From an uncultured Caulobacterales bacterium (lineage in GTDB: Bacteria > Pseudomonadota > Alphaproteobacteria > Caulobacterales > Maricaulaceae), in the NCBI GenBank assembly GCA_938001915.1, contig CALLBD010000096.1, positions 1 through 53,966 on the forward strand: a stretch of DNA of 53,966 nt, written 5' to 3'. A program made the translations under genes and the position numbers. The notes beneath the pieces were generated by a model. That model did not search any database. It was not told where the DNA came from and saw only the letters and a list, made by a program, of their open reading frames with translations. Below are positions 17,637 to 26,642 of this stretch, piece after piece (the first letter of the stretch is position 1; every line of letters starts with the position of its first letter).

Positions 17637-18914
17637 TTAGTTATAAGCGCTTTCACCGTGAAGGCTGGTGTCCAGCCCTTCAAACTCTTGCTCTTCACTA
17701 ACCCGCAGGCCGAGCGTGACTTTCAAAGCTAGAAGGATGACGAAGCTGGCAATGGCCGACCAGGCAACAACCGCGAGCGTCCCGACAAGCTGCGTCATGA
17801 ATACGCCGCCGCCGTTTCCGCCAAGGAACTCAGCAGAGAGGATCGGCAGGATAAGAATACCCAAGATACCGCCCACACCGTGGACTGCGAAGACGTCGAG
17901 ACTGTCATCAATTTTCAGCTTCACACGGATGAGGTAAACCGCAGCGTAACAAATAAGGCCGCCCGCAAGACCGATAAGTAATGCACCGCCCGGTCCGATG
18001 ACGCCCGCTGCAGGTGTGACAGTCGCTAGACCTGCAATTGTACCTGTGGCTGCGCCAACAAGTGTTGGCTTCTTATTCGTGATGGCTTCGATTGCGACCC
18101 AAACCAATGTTGCAACAGAGGCAGAAATATGGGTGACAAGTATAGCCATGCCTGCGCCGCCGTCGGCTGCGAGTTGTGAGCCGCCGTTGAAGCCGAACCA
18201 ACCGACCCAAAGCATAGAGGCGCCAATCATAACAATCGCAGGGCGATGCGGCACCGCGAGCTCATTCGGGAAACCATTTCGCGCGCCGAGCATGAAGACA
18301 TAGACCAGCGCTGAAATACCCGCCGTTGCGTGAACAACAAGTCCGCCCGCAAAGTCGACGACGCCGCCGCCATAATTTGACAACCAACCGCCGCCCCAAA
18401 TCCAATGGGTCACAGGCGCATAGACGACCAAAATCCAAAGCGCCGTAAAGATGAGAACAGGCAGAAACTTCACCCGCTCAACAAAGGCGCCAACGATAAG
18501 CGCTGGTGTGATGACGGCAAAGGTCATTTGGAAGGCGAGGAAGGTTGTTTCTGGGATTGCGAGCCCGTCAACGATTGCATCTGATGAGAGGTTTTTCAGG
18601 AATAGATTTTCTAATCCGCCCCACCAGCCATTGGCGCCGCCAAAAGCAATGGAATATCCCGCAACAACCCAAACGATAGAAGCAAGCGCTGCAATCGCAT
18701 AGACTTTCATCAATACGGATAGGTAGTTCTTAGCCCGAACCAAGCCGCCATAAAAAAGTGCGAGCCCAGGTAGGCTCATAAACAAGACCAACGCGGTTGC
18801 CGTGAGTATCCACGCTGTATCGCCAGAGTTAAGCGTAGCCTCTTGCGCGGCTGCGAGTGAGGGCAGTCCCGTAGCGGCAAGCGCCAGTCCTGCGGTTTTA
18901 AAATATCGTTTCAT
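17637..18914 (-). CDS. amtB: ammonium transporter (Amt family), copy 1
   Basis: A 425-residue inner-membrane channel for ammonium/ammonia. A signal peptide (ending LAAA-QE) is followed by 11 membrane segments. Family marks are LFYGGLVRAKNYLSVLMK near the start, the Asp and first pore His in VVDFAGGLVVHATAG, and the second pore His in DVFAVHGVGGILGIL. The C-terminal cytoplasmic tail LRVSEEQEFEGLDTSLHGE is the PII-binding type. It has its own terminator and its own upstream region with repeated TCTGTGC motifs, so it is probably transcribed separately from the second transporter. No glnK is next to it. Confidence 0.95.
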   Translation of the reverse strand: MKRYFKTAGLALAATGLPSLAAAQEATLNSGDTAWILTATALVLFMSLPGLALFYGGLVRAKNYLSVLMKVYAIAALASIVWVVAGYSIAFGGANGWWGGLENLFLKNLSSDAIVDGLAIPETTFLAFQMTFAVITPALIVGAFVERVKFLPVLIFTALWILVVYAPVTHWIWGGGWLSNYGGGVVDFAGGLVVHATAGISALVYVFMLGARNGFPNELAVPHRPAIVMIGASMLWVGWFGFNGGSQLAADGGAGMAILVTHISASVATLVWVAIEAITNKKPTLVGAATGTIAGLATVTPAAGVIGPGGALLIGLAGGLICYAAVYLIRVKLKIDDSLDVFAVHGVGGILGILILPILSAEFLGGNGGGVFMTQLVGTLAVVAWSAIASFVILLALKVTLGLRVSEEQEFEGLDTSLHGESAYN

Positions 18915-18970
18915 GAGCTTTCCCTACCTCTATTTTATTTGAGCAGGGTTTACTGTCAGGCTGGCCCGAG

Positions 18971-19020
18971 TTCTGTGCAGAAGCTTATAACATCTGTGCA
19001 CGGCCCGCCCGCGCACAGAT
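18971..19020. promoter_or_regulatory. inverted repeats with TCTGTGC upstream of ammonium transporter 1
   Basis: ATCTGTGC (18992-18999) and GCACAGAT (19013-19020) are perfect 8-bp arms 13 bases apart. A further TTCTG-TG-CAGAA dyad lies at 18971-18982. They are 60-105 bp upstream of the transporter start. Candidate binding sites for a nitrogen regulator; the motif is not a clean NtrC site (TGCACY-N5-GGTGCA). Confidence 0.45.
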
Positions 19021-19029
19021 TCAAGGCAT

Positions 19030-19079
19030 AAAAAACCCGCTCTTGCACAGGATGAGTGCGGCAAGAGCGGGTCATTTTT
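19030..19079 (-). terminator. bidirectional terminator after ammonium transporter 2
   Basis: ACCCGCTCTTGC (19035-19046) pairs perfectly over 12 bases with GCAAGAGCGGGT (19061-19072). On the minus strand it is followed by TTTTTT, on the plus strand by CATTTTTA. It separates the two transporter transcripts. Confidence 0.88.
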
Positions 19080-19154
19080 ATTAATCTCTGTTGGAGACGC
19101 CAAGTAGAGATAAGGGGTGACAGGGCTGCGGGGGGCAGCCCTGTCTGTTCGGGC

Positions 19155-20465
19155 CTAGGAGTTTACAAACTCAGGATAGGATGGAACGCCCATCTCAGCT
19201 TGGTCAAGACCGACATACTCGTCCTCTTCACTTACGCGCAGTCCAATGGTTAGCTTTAGCGCGAACCAGATAACCGCTGAGATAGCAGAGACGAAGACCG
19301 CTGTTGCAAGAACGCCCATGAACTGACCGCCATATGTCGCGTCGCCATTCGTCAATGGTACAATCATCGTACCGAAGATCCCGGCTACCAGGTGAACTGG
19401 GATGGCGCCGACAACATCATCAATTTTTAGCTTGTCAAGAAGCGGAACCGTTAGACAGGCGAGGAGTGAGCCGATGCCGCCGATGAGCAGAGCAAACGGT
19501 ACGTTCGGTGTAAGCGGTTCAGCCGTGATTGCGACCAAACCAGCCAATGCACCGTTAAGTGCCATTGTTAGGTCGATTTTTCCGTAACGAAGTTGCGTAA
19601 AGATAACCGCGACTATGACACCAGCTACAGCAGCCATGTTTGTGTTGACGAAGATCTTAGCAATCGCGTCCGCATCGGAGATTGTACCCATAGCGAGCTG
19701 TGATGCGCCGTTAAAGCCGAACCAACCGAGCCATAGGATGAAGACACCGAGTGTCGCGAGCGGCATGTTTGACCCTGGAATTGGGTTAACTTTACCGTCA
19801 ACATATTTGCCAAGGCGTGGCCCGAGAATAATCGCACCCACGAGAGCAGCCCAGCCGCCAGTAGAGTGAACGAGTGTGGAACCAGCGAAGTCAGAGAAAC
19901 CGAATTTGCTGTCGAGGAAACCTCCGCCCCATTCCCATGAGCCGACGATTGGATAAATCATACCGGTTAGGAACACGACAAAGATAATGAAGGGCCAGAA
20001 CTTAATCCGTTCCGCCACTGTACCAGAGACGATAGACGCCGTTGTCGCACAGAATACCATTTGGAAGAACCAATCGGAATAGGACGCATAGCCTGTGTCC
20101 ACATCTTCAACCGCGAACTTATAACCTGTGAAGTCCCAAGCGCCGAAGAAATTCGGTGTTCCGCCGTACATAAGGTTATAGCCGATAATCCAGAACATCA
20201 GACCTGCAACAGAATAAAGAGAAATATTCTTCAGGCACTGCATGGAGACGTTCTTTGTGCGGACAAAACCTGCCTCAAGCATGGCAAAGCCAGCTGCCAT
20301 CCACATGACGAGGAAGCCGCCAATAAGGAAGAGGAGTGTGTTAAAGACAAAGGCGTCATTCGCCGCCAAGCTTTCAAGTGTTGGCGCGTCTTGCGCCATG
20401 GCTAGTGAGGGGGCGAGCGCAGCGAGGGCTACTGCTCCACTCAGGATTTTCGCAAAATTGCGCAT
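19155..20465 (-). CDS. amtB: ammonium transporter (Amt family), copy 2
   Basis: A 436-residue paralogue of the neighbouring transporter but clearly a different subtype: FAMLEAGFVRTKNVSMQCLKN replaces the LFYGGLVRAKN segment of copy 1. The Phe gate region is FFQMVFCATTASIVSGTVAER. The pore residues are kept, with FAGSTLVHSTGGWAALVGA and VVGAIPVHLVAGIFGT. A signal peptide ends AMA-QD. The tail LRVSEEDEYVGLDQAEMG again suits PII control. The sequence suggests an ancient divergence rather than a recent duplication. Its terminator lies at 19030-19079 and CTGTGC motifs lie upstream at 20574 and 20607. Confidence 0.95.
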   Translation of the reverse strand: MRNFAKILSGAVALAALAPSLAMAQDAPTLESLAANDAFVFNTLLFLIGGFLVMWMAAGFAMLEAGFVRTKNVSMQCLKNISLYSVAGLMFWIIGYNLMYGGTPNFFGAWDFTGYKFAVEDVDTGYASYSDWFFQMVFCATTASIVSGTVAERIKFWPFIIFVVFLTGMIYPIVGSWEWGGGFLDSKFGFSDFAGSTLVHSTGGWAALVGAIILGPRLGKYVDGKVNPIPGSNMPLATLGVFILWLGWFGFNGASQLAMGTISDADAIAKIFVNTNMAAVAGVIVAVIFTQLRYGKIDLTMALNGALAGLVAITAEPLTPNVPFALLIGGIGSLLACLTVPLLDKLKIDDVVGAIPVHLVAGIFGTMIVPLTNGDATYGGQFMGVLATAVFVSAISAVIWFALKLTIGLRVSEEDEYVGLDQAEMGVPSYPEFVNS

Positions 20466-20634
20466 GATTTTTCCCTTTCAAATCTAATTCGTGGGCTGTT
20501 CCTGCGGCAGTGAAGGGGACGGTTGCGAGTCCGTTCGCGCGGTTGATGCGGGACAACATTGGTCCGCGCATTTTCTGTGCGCCTTCTTATACGATATGCC
20601 CTATGACTGTGCGCAGCTTAAAAAAGGGAATCGC

Positions 20635-20991
20635 ATGAATCGAGATAGGTACATTTATAAGGCGCTAACGCCGCAGCAATGGGCAGAGTTCCAAACCCAT
20701 GCCATATTCACGGGTTCCCCTGTCGACCTCGCCGATGGCTATATACATATGTCTTGCGCCGCTCAGCTCAAGGCGACCTTGGATAAATGGTATGCGGAGT
20801 TGACAGAGGTCATCTTGCTGCAAATTGAGGCGAGCGTCATTGCCGCTGACCTGAAATATGAAGTCTCGCGCGGCGGGGCGGAGTTTCCGCATCTCTTTGC
20901 GGATTTACCGATGACAGCTGTGGGGCAAGTCTGGGTGGTCTCGCCCGAAGCAGGCGTCTATAGGCTGCCTGTGGATTTGAAAGCGAACTGA
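20635..20991 (+). CDS. DUF952 family protein
   Basis: A 118-residue cytoplasmic protein of the DUF952 family. Family marks are IYKALTPQQWAEFQTH near the start, FTGSPVDLADGYIHMSCAAQL (the conserved D-GYIH-S segment, possibly a ligand or active site), LLQIEASVIAADLKYEVSRGGAEFPHLF and the end VYRLP. Function is unknown for the family. ATG 20635 is chosen because AAGGGAA precedes it by a few bases. It is 17 bases upstream of pyrD and probably in the same transcript. Confidence 0.85.
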   Translation: MNRDRYIYKALTPQQWAEFQTHAIFTGSPVDLADGYIHMSCAAQLKATLDKWYAELTEVILLQIEASVIAADLKYEVSRGGAEFPHLFADLPMTAVGQVWVVSPEAGVYRLPVDLKAN

Positions 20992-21008
20992 CCAAAAGCG
21001 ATTTGACT

Positions 21009-22073
21009 ATGAGCCTGATGTATAAAATGGGAACGTCTCTCCTGCGCCGCCTGCCCACCGAGCGTGCCCATGTCACAACGGTGAAATTGCTACGCGCGGG
21101 CCTTGGGCCAAAGGGCGGGGTGATAACCTCCGATATTTTAAAAACTGAGGTCGGCGGCCTGCAGCTACCCAATCCCGTGGGTCTCGCGGCAGGGTTTGAT
21201 AAGGACTGCGATGTGCCTGATGCGATGTTGGATGCAGGATTTGGCTTTGTGGAATGCGGCACAGTCACGCCGCGCCCGCAGGCGGGTAATCCGCAGCCCC
21301 GTCTCTTTCGCCTCATCGAGGACGAAGCCGTCATCAATCGCATGGGATTTAACAATCGCGGCTTGGATCATTTTGAAATGCGCCTGAAAGCCCGCGCAGG
21401 GCAGGTCGGTCTTGTCGGGGCGAACCTCGGCGCGAATAAAGATAGTGATGACCGCGCCGCGGATTATGTGCAAGGCCTCACGCGCCTCTGGGGGCATGCG
21501 GAATATTTCACGATTAACATTAGTTCGCCGAACACGCCGGGGCTGCGTAAGCTGCAGGGCGCGGATGAGATGGAAGATTTGCTCGGCCGTATCGCCGAAA
21601 CACGGGCCACGCTGTCGGCACAGTCTCCCAGCGTACCGATATTCTTAAAGGTCGCGCCCGATGTAGAGCTCTCACAAATTGGCCGCATTGTCGAACAGGC
21701 GCGTAATTATGGGATGAACGCCCTCATCGTGAGCAATACAACGCTTGACCGCCCAGATAGCCTCCAAAGCCCGCATGCGGGCGAAGGCGGCGGTTTATCT
21801 GGTCAGCCTTTGTTTGAAAAATCGACGCGCATATTAGCCGAATTTGCAAAGGCGGCGGAAGGCAAAATTGACCTCATCGGCGTGGGCGGTATTGGCGATG
21901 GCGCGCAGGCCTATGCGAAAATTCGGGCCGGCGCGAAGGCCGTGCAGCTCTACTCGGCGCTGGTCTATCACGGCCCGCAGCTCGTTGCGGATATTTGCGC
22001 AGACCTAGAGGCCCGCGCCAAGGCCGATGGGTTCAAGACAATTGCCGATGCGGTTGGGGCGGATTTGAAATAA
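21009..22073 (+). CDS. pyrD: dihydroorotate dehydrogenase, quinone-dependent (class 2)
   Basis: A 354-residue FMN enzyme of pyrimidine synthesis that oxidises dihydroorotate to orotate and passes electrons to the quinone pool. The N-terminal amphipathic helix (LMYKMGTSLLRRLPTERAH) is the membrane-docking part of class 2 enzymes. FMN and substrate motifs follow: NPVGLAAGFDKDCDVPDAM, FVECGTVTPRPQAGNPQPR, NRMGFNNRGLDHF, ISSPNTPGLRKLQ with the catalytic Ser, IVSNTTLDRP, GLSGQPLFEKSTRIL and GVGGIGDGAQAYAKI. Start ATG 21009 is chosen over the near TTG at 21003. It follows the DUF952 gene closely. Confidence 0.96.
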   Translation: MSLMYKMGTSLLRRLPTERAHVTTVKLLRAGLGPKGGVITSDILKTEVGGLQLPNPVGLAAGFDKDCDVPDAMLDAGFGFVECGTVTPRPQAGNPQPRLFRLIEDEAVINRMGFNNRGLDHFEMRLKARAGQVGLVGANLGANKDSDDRAADYVQGLTRLWGHAEYFTINISSPNTPGLRKLQGADEMEDLLGRIAETRATLSAQSPSVPIFLKVAPDVELSQIGRIVEQARNYGMNALIVSNTTLDRPDSLQSPHAGEGGGLSGQPLFEKSTRILAEFAKAAEGKIDLIGVGGIGDGAQAYAKIRAGAKAVQLYSALVYHGPQLVADICADLEARAKADGFKTIADAVGADLK

Positions 22074-22079
22074 TCTGAT

Positions 22080-23423
22080 TCACCCTTCTCCCGCCGCCAT
22101 ATGCCGCCGAATAGACGGATAACCAAACCCCAGCGTAATCGCGCGCACGATATAATAAAATAGAAACGCGACCCAAATCCCTGCGGGGCCGATGACGGGA
22201 TAAATCAAAAAATGCGCGCCTATATATAAAGCCACAGCGACGATACCAGCATTACGCATGGCGGCGGTCTGTGTGGTGCCAATGAAAATACCGTCCATCT
22301 GATAGGCGGCAAATCCCAATATTGGCACCATGGCGCAATAAGGTAGATAAGTTAGTGCGCTCTCAACCACCGCTGGGTCCGTCGTCAAAAGCTGAATGAG
22401 AAATGGCCCGCCCAGATAAATCAGCGCGCTGAGGATTACGGCAAATCCTGCCGAAAATTCCGTGGTGATGCGCACAGCGCGGTCAAAGCGCGGGCGGTCT
22501 TTTGCACCATAAGCGGCCCCCGTGACGGCTTCGGCGGTATGGGCGAAGGCGTCTAGCACGAGCGCGGCAATGGTGATCAATTGCATCAAGATATGAAACC
22601 CCGCGAGATAGGTCTGGCTTTCGCTGGCGGCAGCATTGGTGAAGAAATTGAATCCGAGCGTGAGGCAAACCGTACGGATGAAAATATTGCCATTCGCTAC
22701 GCCGAGCTTTGATAGCGCCTCTCTGGCCAAAAGCACTTTGCGCGAGAAGGCTCCGGGCCGCCAATTGCCCCGCCGTTTCACCTCGCGGACCATGAGCAAA
22801 ACACCTGCCGCAAAGCCCGCCCATTCTGCTGCCGCACTGGCGAGGCCCACGCCGATAAGACCCCCGCCGAGGACGATGACAAAAAGCGGTGAGAGAATGA
22901 TGTTTACAATATTCAAAACAATCTGCAGCCCCAGCGCCAAACCTGCGCGGCTAATGCCGACAAACCATCCCATCAGGGCGATAGTCCCCAGCGTCGCAGG
23001 CAAGCCCCACAGGCGCGCGCGGATGTAATCCGAGGCGCTGCCCTCAATCTCGGCGCTGGCGGTGAATATGGCAAAGGCCCCTTTCAGCAGCGGAATTTGG
23101 AACGCGAAGACTAGCAGCCCGATAGCAAGGCCTATTGGAATAGCGCGCAATATATGTGACTGAACCTCGGCTTCCGCCCCCGCCCCGTCACTTTGCGCCG
23201 CGAGCCCTGCCGTTGACATGCGAAGAAAACCAAAGCCCCAATAGGCAATGCCGTAAACGGCCGCGCCCAACCCAATTCCCGCCAAAGCGCCCGTCCCAAC
23301 AAAACGGCCCACCATTAAGGTGTCCACCAAACCCACAATCGGCGCCGCGCCATTGGCGAGCATAATCGGCCAAGACTGGCGAAAAACCTGCAGGCGAGAA
23401 ATTGTGGCGGCGGAGGATGACAT
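22080..23423 (-). CDS. MATE family efflux transporter (DinF/NorM type)
   Basis: A 447-residue multidrug and toxic-compound exporter with 12 predicted membrane segments. It begins with SWPIMLANGAAPIVGLVDTLMVGRF, the characteristic MATE helix 1, and GTGALAGIGLGAAVY. The repeat in the second half begins at NIFIRTVCLTLGFNFFTNAAA and contains AEAVTGAAYGAKDRPRFDRAV, the DinF-branch pattern. Transport is driven by a Na+ or H+ gradient; substrates cannot be inferred. Its stop is 6 bases from the convergent pyrD stop, with no terminator between them. Confidence 0.93.
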   Translation of the reverse strand: MSSSAATISRLQVFRQSWPIMLANGAAPIVGLVDTLMVGRFVGTGALAGIGLGAAVYGIAYWGFGFLRMSTAGLAAQSDGAGAEAEVQSHILRAIPIGLAIGLLVFAFQIPLLKGAFAIFTASAEIEGSASDYIRARLWGLPATLGTIALMGWFVGISRAGLALGLQIVLNIVNIILSPLFVIVLGGGLIGVGLASAAAEWAGFAAGVLLMVREVKRRGNWRPGAFSRKVLLAREALSKLGVANGNIFIRTVCLTLGFNFFTNAAASESQTYLAGFHILMQLITIAALVLDAFAHTAEAVTGAAYGAKDRPRFDRAVRITTEFSAGFAVILSALIYLGGPFLIQLLTTDPAVVESALTYLPYCAMVPILGFAAYQMDGIFIGTTQTAAMRNAGIVAVALYIGAHFLIYPVIGPAGIWVAFLFYYIVRAITLGFGYPSIRRHMAAGEG

Positions 23424-23530
23424 GGGCCAGCCTTATAATGGCCTATCCAAAAAGTAGAGTTTAATTTTAAGGGATAGCTCTAAATGGCCGTGTGTTTGTT
23501 TCATGCGTGTATTTCTGATAAATATTACTT

Positions 23531-24343
23531 ATGAGATTACTTTTTGCCATTTTTGCGAGCGCAATATTTTTAGTTTCACCCTTCGAGTTATCGGCTCAGG
23601 TGTCCAACACTTTTGAAGCGAAATTTGTTGAGGAACTGAGACTCAAATATCCGGATTTTCGAATTGTAAAAAAGATGGAGGTATTCCCAGAACGTTATAA
23701 CGCGTCTGTTGATCTTCATATTCGCGCCGCTACTCCAGACGGGTCTAATTCGAATCGGGCCTTGGTTACCTTGCATGATGCGACAACAGGTGAGCCATTA
23801 GAGAGTTGTTTTACGCCCTGTGTTTTGCACAAATCGCCCGGACGACCTGTTTTTGCGTTTCCGTATAAGTATGGGCATTTCACCTTCCCATATGAAATTG
23901 AGTTTGATCCTGGTGGGATGAAAGCAAAATATCCTTATTGGGACAATGACTATGAAGTTCAACTTGGTCCCGATTTTCACAAAGCTTATTTCCGTAAAGT
24001 AATGTGTGAGCGGGAGTTCAAGAAAATGGATCGCTCTGATCGTGATGCAGAGCCATGTTACCGTATGCCACCACCTATTCCGCCATTAAATTATAGTGGA
24101 TATTGTAGGCTTGAGTTCGATGTCACGTCCAAGGGTAATGTTACGAATGATCGTATAATAGAGTGCAGTGATAGCGCATTTGAAATTACAAGTCAGATCG
24201 CTGTTAGGGCTTGGAAATATCATCCAAAAATTGAGCGCGGAATGGCCGTAACGCGTCCTGGAGTTAAAACTAAACTCAAATATGACGTGACAGATTTTGA
24301 CAAAACCTTATTGGACGAAAATGGAAAGCGCGTCGAAGAATAG
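23531..24343 (+). CDS. exported protein with TonB C-terminal-like domain
   Basis: A 270-residue protein with a signal peptide (LFAIFASAIFLVSPFELSA-QV). The central part is unrecognised: LHDATTGEPLESCFTPCVLH carries a close Cys pair, and EIEFDPGGMKAKYPYWD follows. Residues about 180-260 match the energy-transducer TonB C-terminal fold: PPLNYSGYCRLEFDVTSKGN, then IIECSDSAFEI, then AVRAWKYHPKIERG. There is no membrane anchor or proline-rich stretch, so it cannot be a normal TonB. Base composition looks lower in GC than its neighbours and there is no ribosome binding site before the ATG. Four to six cysteines suggest disulfides. Confidence 0.65.
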   Translation: MRLLFAIFASAIFLVSPFELSAQVSNTFEAKFVEELRLKYPDFRIVKKMEVFPERYNASVDLHIRAATPDGSNSNRALVTLHDATTGEPLESCFTPCVLHKSPGRPVFAFPYKYGHFTFPYEIEFDPGGMKAKYPYWDNDYEVQLGPDFHKAYFRKVMCEREFKKMDRSDRDAEPCYRMPPPIPPLNYSGYCRLEFDVTSKGNVTNDRIIECSDSAFEITSQIAVRAWKYHPKIERGMAVTRPGVKTKLKYDVTDFDKTLLDENGKRVEE

Positions 24344-24485
24344 CTGCCTGACATTGTTTGTTGAGGTTTTCTCAGGTCTAGAAACTCGTTTTTTTAACTT
24401 AATTGCGCTTTCTAAGGGTAGCAGGTTTCAGACCAATAATTGTTGGCGGCGCTGATGAATTCCGCCCCCGAATGCATATAAACGC

Positions 24486-24514
24486 TTGCAAGAGCGCTTG
24501 GGCTTTCATATACG
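24486..24514 (+). promoter_or_regulatory. promoter of the initiator tRNA gene
   Basis: TTGCAA (24486-24491), 17-base spacer, TATACG (24509-24514). The predicted start lies just before the mature tRNA 5' end at 24527, as expected for a solitary tRNA gene. Confidence 0.5.
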
Positions 24515-24526
24515 CCCAATTCTTGG

Positions 24527-24603
<77 letters not shown>

Positions 24604-24612
24604 AACAAAATG

Positions 24613-24635
24613 ACCGCCCTTTGGGGCGGTTTTTA
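24613..24635 (+). terminator. terminator of the tRNA-fMet gene
   Basis: ACCGCCC (24613-24619), loop TTTG, GGGCGGT (24624-24630), followed by TTTTAT. It starts 10 bases after the tRNA. Confidence 0.92.
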
Positions 24636-24649
24636 TGTCGCTGGCTTAA

Positions 24650-26548
24650 TTATTGGACCCAAATAGCGGAACTCCATGCGCGGTCTTGCAGGCTTGCGTT
24701 CATATTGGGATTTGGCGGCGTGCCGTTTTTCACCGCGTCCCATGTGCTCCACCGGCATTTCGGGGTTTCTAATACGCGGATGTAATAGGCCGTCGGCTGC
24801 TTTGGATCATACTCTGGGTCGGTCCAGAGTGTTTTCAGCTCTGCCGCCCCGCTGCCTGATATTTGGCAGGTTGCCAAATCTAGAGCTGACGCTTGGGCAG
24901 GGCAGCGGCCGTCAATGGGGTCTCGTCCCTCCGCGCAGGCGATATCAAAAATTCGTTCTTGCGGGCGGCCATCTTCCATCCAGCTCTTGATGATTTGTAC
25001 GCGTTCCAGCGGCGCAGAGTTGGGGTCTTGGCTGGCCCAGGCAAGGAATTGCGGCGGGGCCTTGTCGGACTTGTCCCATTTTTGTCCCATCGGAATCCCA
25101 GCCGCATAGCTTTGCGCGACCATATCGGGCGCGTCCAACACGCTCGGCTTGGCGGGTTGTTTCATGGCGAAAAACCTAACTTTCATCCGCGGGCCCGATG
25201 TGCCGAAGGTTTCTTTATTTGCCATGGCGTCGAAAATTTCTTCGCGCGTATTTGCCCGCGCCCACACGCCTGCCAATCCAGATGCGCCATATTGCGGCGT
25301 AGCGATGAGGTCGGTTTGGGGTGTGAAATTTTCCGGCCATGAAGTCTCGCCCTTTGGCGGCGTGGTCTGGCGGCTGTCTGGGTTCATGTCGTGAGAGAAC
25401 TTTCCGAAGAAGTTTTCTTCTTCATACGCGCCCGCCGAGATGTGTGTATCTGAACTTCCGATAACTCCAAATTGGAAGGGGTTCACGCCGGTGGTTTCTT
25501 CGAGCGAAAATCCGCGCGCGAGGCCCTGTCTAATGAAGCTGCCATCAGTGACATAGGACGGCAATCGCCCGCCAATCAGATTGTCGTAAAGCTCAAAATT
25601 GGACCACTCATCATTGGGGGAAAGCAGCGGATGTGTCTCGGAGGTTCCCTTAACCTGCGTGATCTCGACAATGGGCTCATTGCGGGCTCGGAGCTCGGCT
25701 TCGGCTGCGCCCATTGGGCTGCCATTATAACTGCCAAAGGCGAACATCATGCCGTTGGACGCATTGGAGTTATGCGGGATAGCGAGCACCTCATGACCTG
25801 CGCTGCGTTGTTCGTCCATCCAGCCCCACAGCGCGTCGGGGCGCGGGCTGTCCAATGTCGTGAACAGGCGCTCTGGCGCGCTGTCCTTGAAGATAACATT
25901 GCGGTGCAAATTGGCAGCGGCCGTATCTGAGACAAAGCGCATAGCCGTAAATTCATAGCCCGCAAATGTGGTGAATGTCCCAGGGGCGTTATGGTCTTCT
26001 GCGGCGGCAACATTTCGGGCCCAGGTGGAGTCAATTAGGTCGCGATCGTAAATATCTTCAACGGGTTCGCCGCTGACAACGGTCTGCCCGACACGCAGGA
26101 AACTTGCGCGGCGATCCGTGGCGAGGAGGCCAAAGATAGACTTAGCCGTATCGGTTTTTGAAAGCGGGGAGCTGCGGTCTCTCATCGCCGGCACAACCCC
26201 CAAATATTCACCGTGGTCCGTTACGGCGTAGAAGTCTAAGGGCGGTCCCGCTAATTTGACCTTATCCCCCGCGCCATTGTCGATGGTTTCGCCTTTTGCA
26301 AAACGGTAAGCGTCATTGGCATCCGTGCGCGTGCCGAAAATAAAGGCGTCAAAACTATTTGTCGTGTGAACATGCAGGTCGCCAAATAGGGCAATCTTCG
26401 TCTCGACTAAGGGGATGTCATTTGAAGCGGCAGCAGGAGCATCAAGAGCGCCGGCGCGTGTGTCAGGGGCGGCGGGCGAAGCTGTTTGTTCGGCTTGGCA
26501 GACCGAAAGGGCTAGAACGCTGATGGCTCCAATGAGTGATACGCGCAT
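24650..26548 (-). CDS. DUF3604 lipoprotein, PHP-like metal-dependent hydrolase fold
   Basis: A 632-residue DUF3604 protein. A lipobox (LSVC, Cys about residue 17) implies envelope anchoring. The metal-site-like motifs of the PHP fold are present: FGDLHVHTTNSFDA near residue 55 and FYAVTDHGEYLG near residue 105, with IPHNSNAS, GVIGSSDTHISAG and a C-terminal WSSAIWVQ. Members often lie near sulfatase or sugar genes, but there is none here. Substrate unknown. GGGGAAACT before the ATG is a good ribosome binding site. The gene is convergent with the tRNA. Confidence 0.85.
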   Translation of the reverse strand: MRVSLIGAISVLALSVCQAEQTASPAAPDTRAGALDAPAAASNDIPLVETKIALFGDLHVHTTNSFDAFIFGTRTDANDAYRFAKGETIDNGAGDKVKLAGPPLDFYAVTDHGEYLGVVPAMRDRSSPLSKTDTAKSIFGLLATDRRASFLRVGQTVVSGEPVEDIYDRDLIDSTWARNVAAAEDHNAPGTFTTFAGYEFTAMRFVSDTAAANLHRNVIFKDSAPERLFTTLDSPRPDALWGWMDEQRSAGHEVLAIPHNSNASNGMMFAFGSYNGSPMGAAEAELRARNEPIVEITQVKGTSETHPLLSPNDEWSNFELYDNLIGGRLPSYVTDGSFIRQGLARGFSLEETTGVNPFQFGVIGSSDTHISAGAYEEENFFGKFSHDMNPDSRQTTPPKGETSWPENFTPQTDLIATPQYGASGLAGVWARANTREEIFDAMANKETFGTSGPRMKVRFFAMKQPAKPSVLDAPDMVAQSYAAGIPMGQKWDKSDKAPPQFLAWASQDPNSAPLERVQIIKSWMEDGRPQERIFDIACAEGRDPIDGRCPAQASALDLATCQISGSGAAELKTLWTDPEYDPKQPTAYYIRVLETPKCRWSTWDAVKNGTPPNPNMNASLQDRAWSSAIWVQ

Positions 26549-26642
26549 AATAGTTTCCCCAGTTTCATGGCCGTATTTTTAAGACCGATTGCCAAGCAGT
26601 TTAGACGGCGCCGATAAAGAGGGATAGCAACAAATATGAAAG

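Noticed and set aside
18915-20640. Sigma54 promoters before the ammonium transporters
   Set aside because: Reading the minus strand I found no GG-N10-GC element with TGGCAC/TTGC context at a useful distance.
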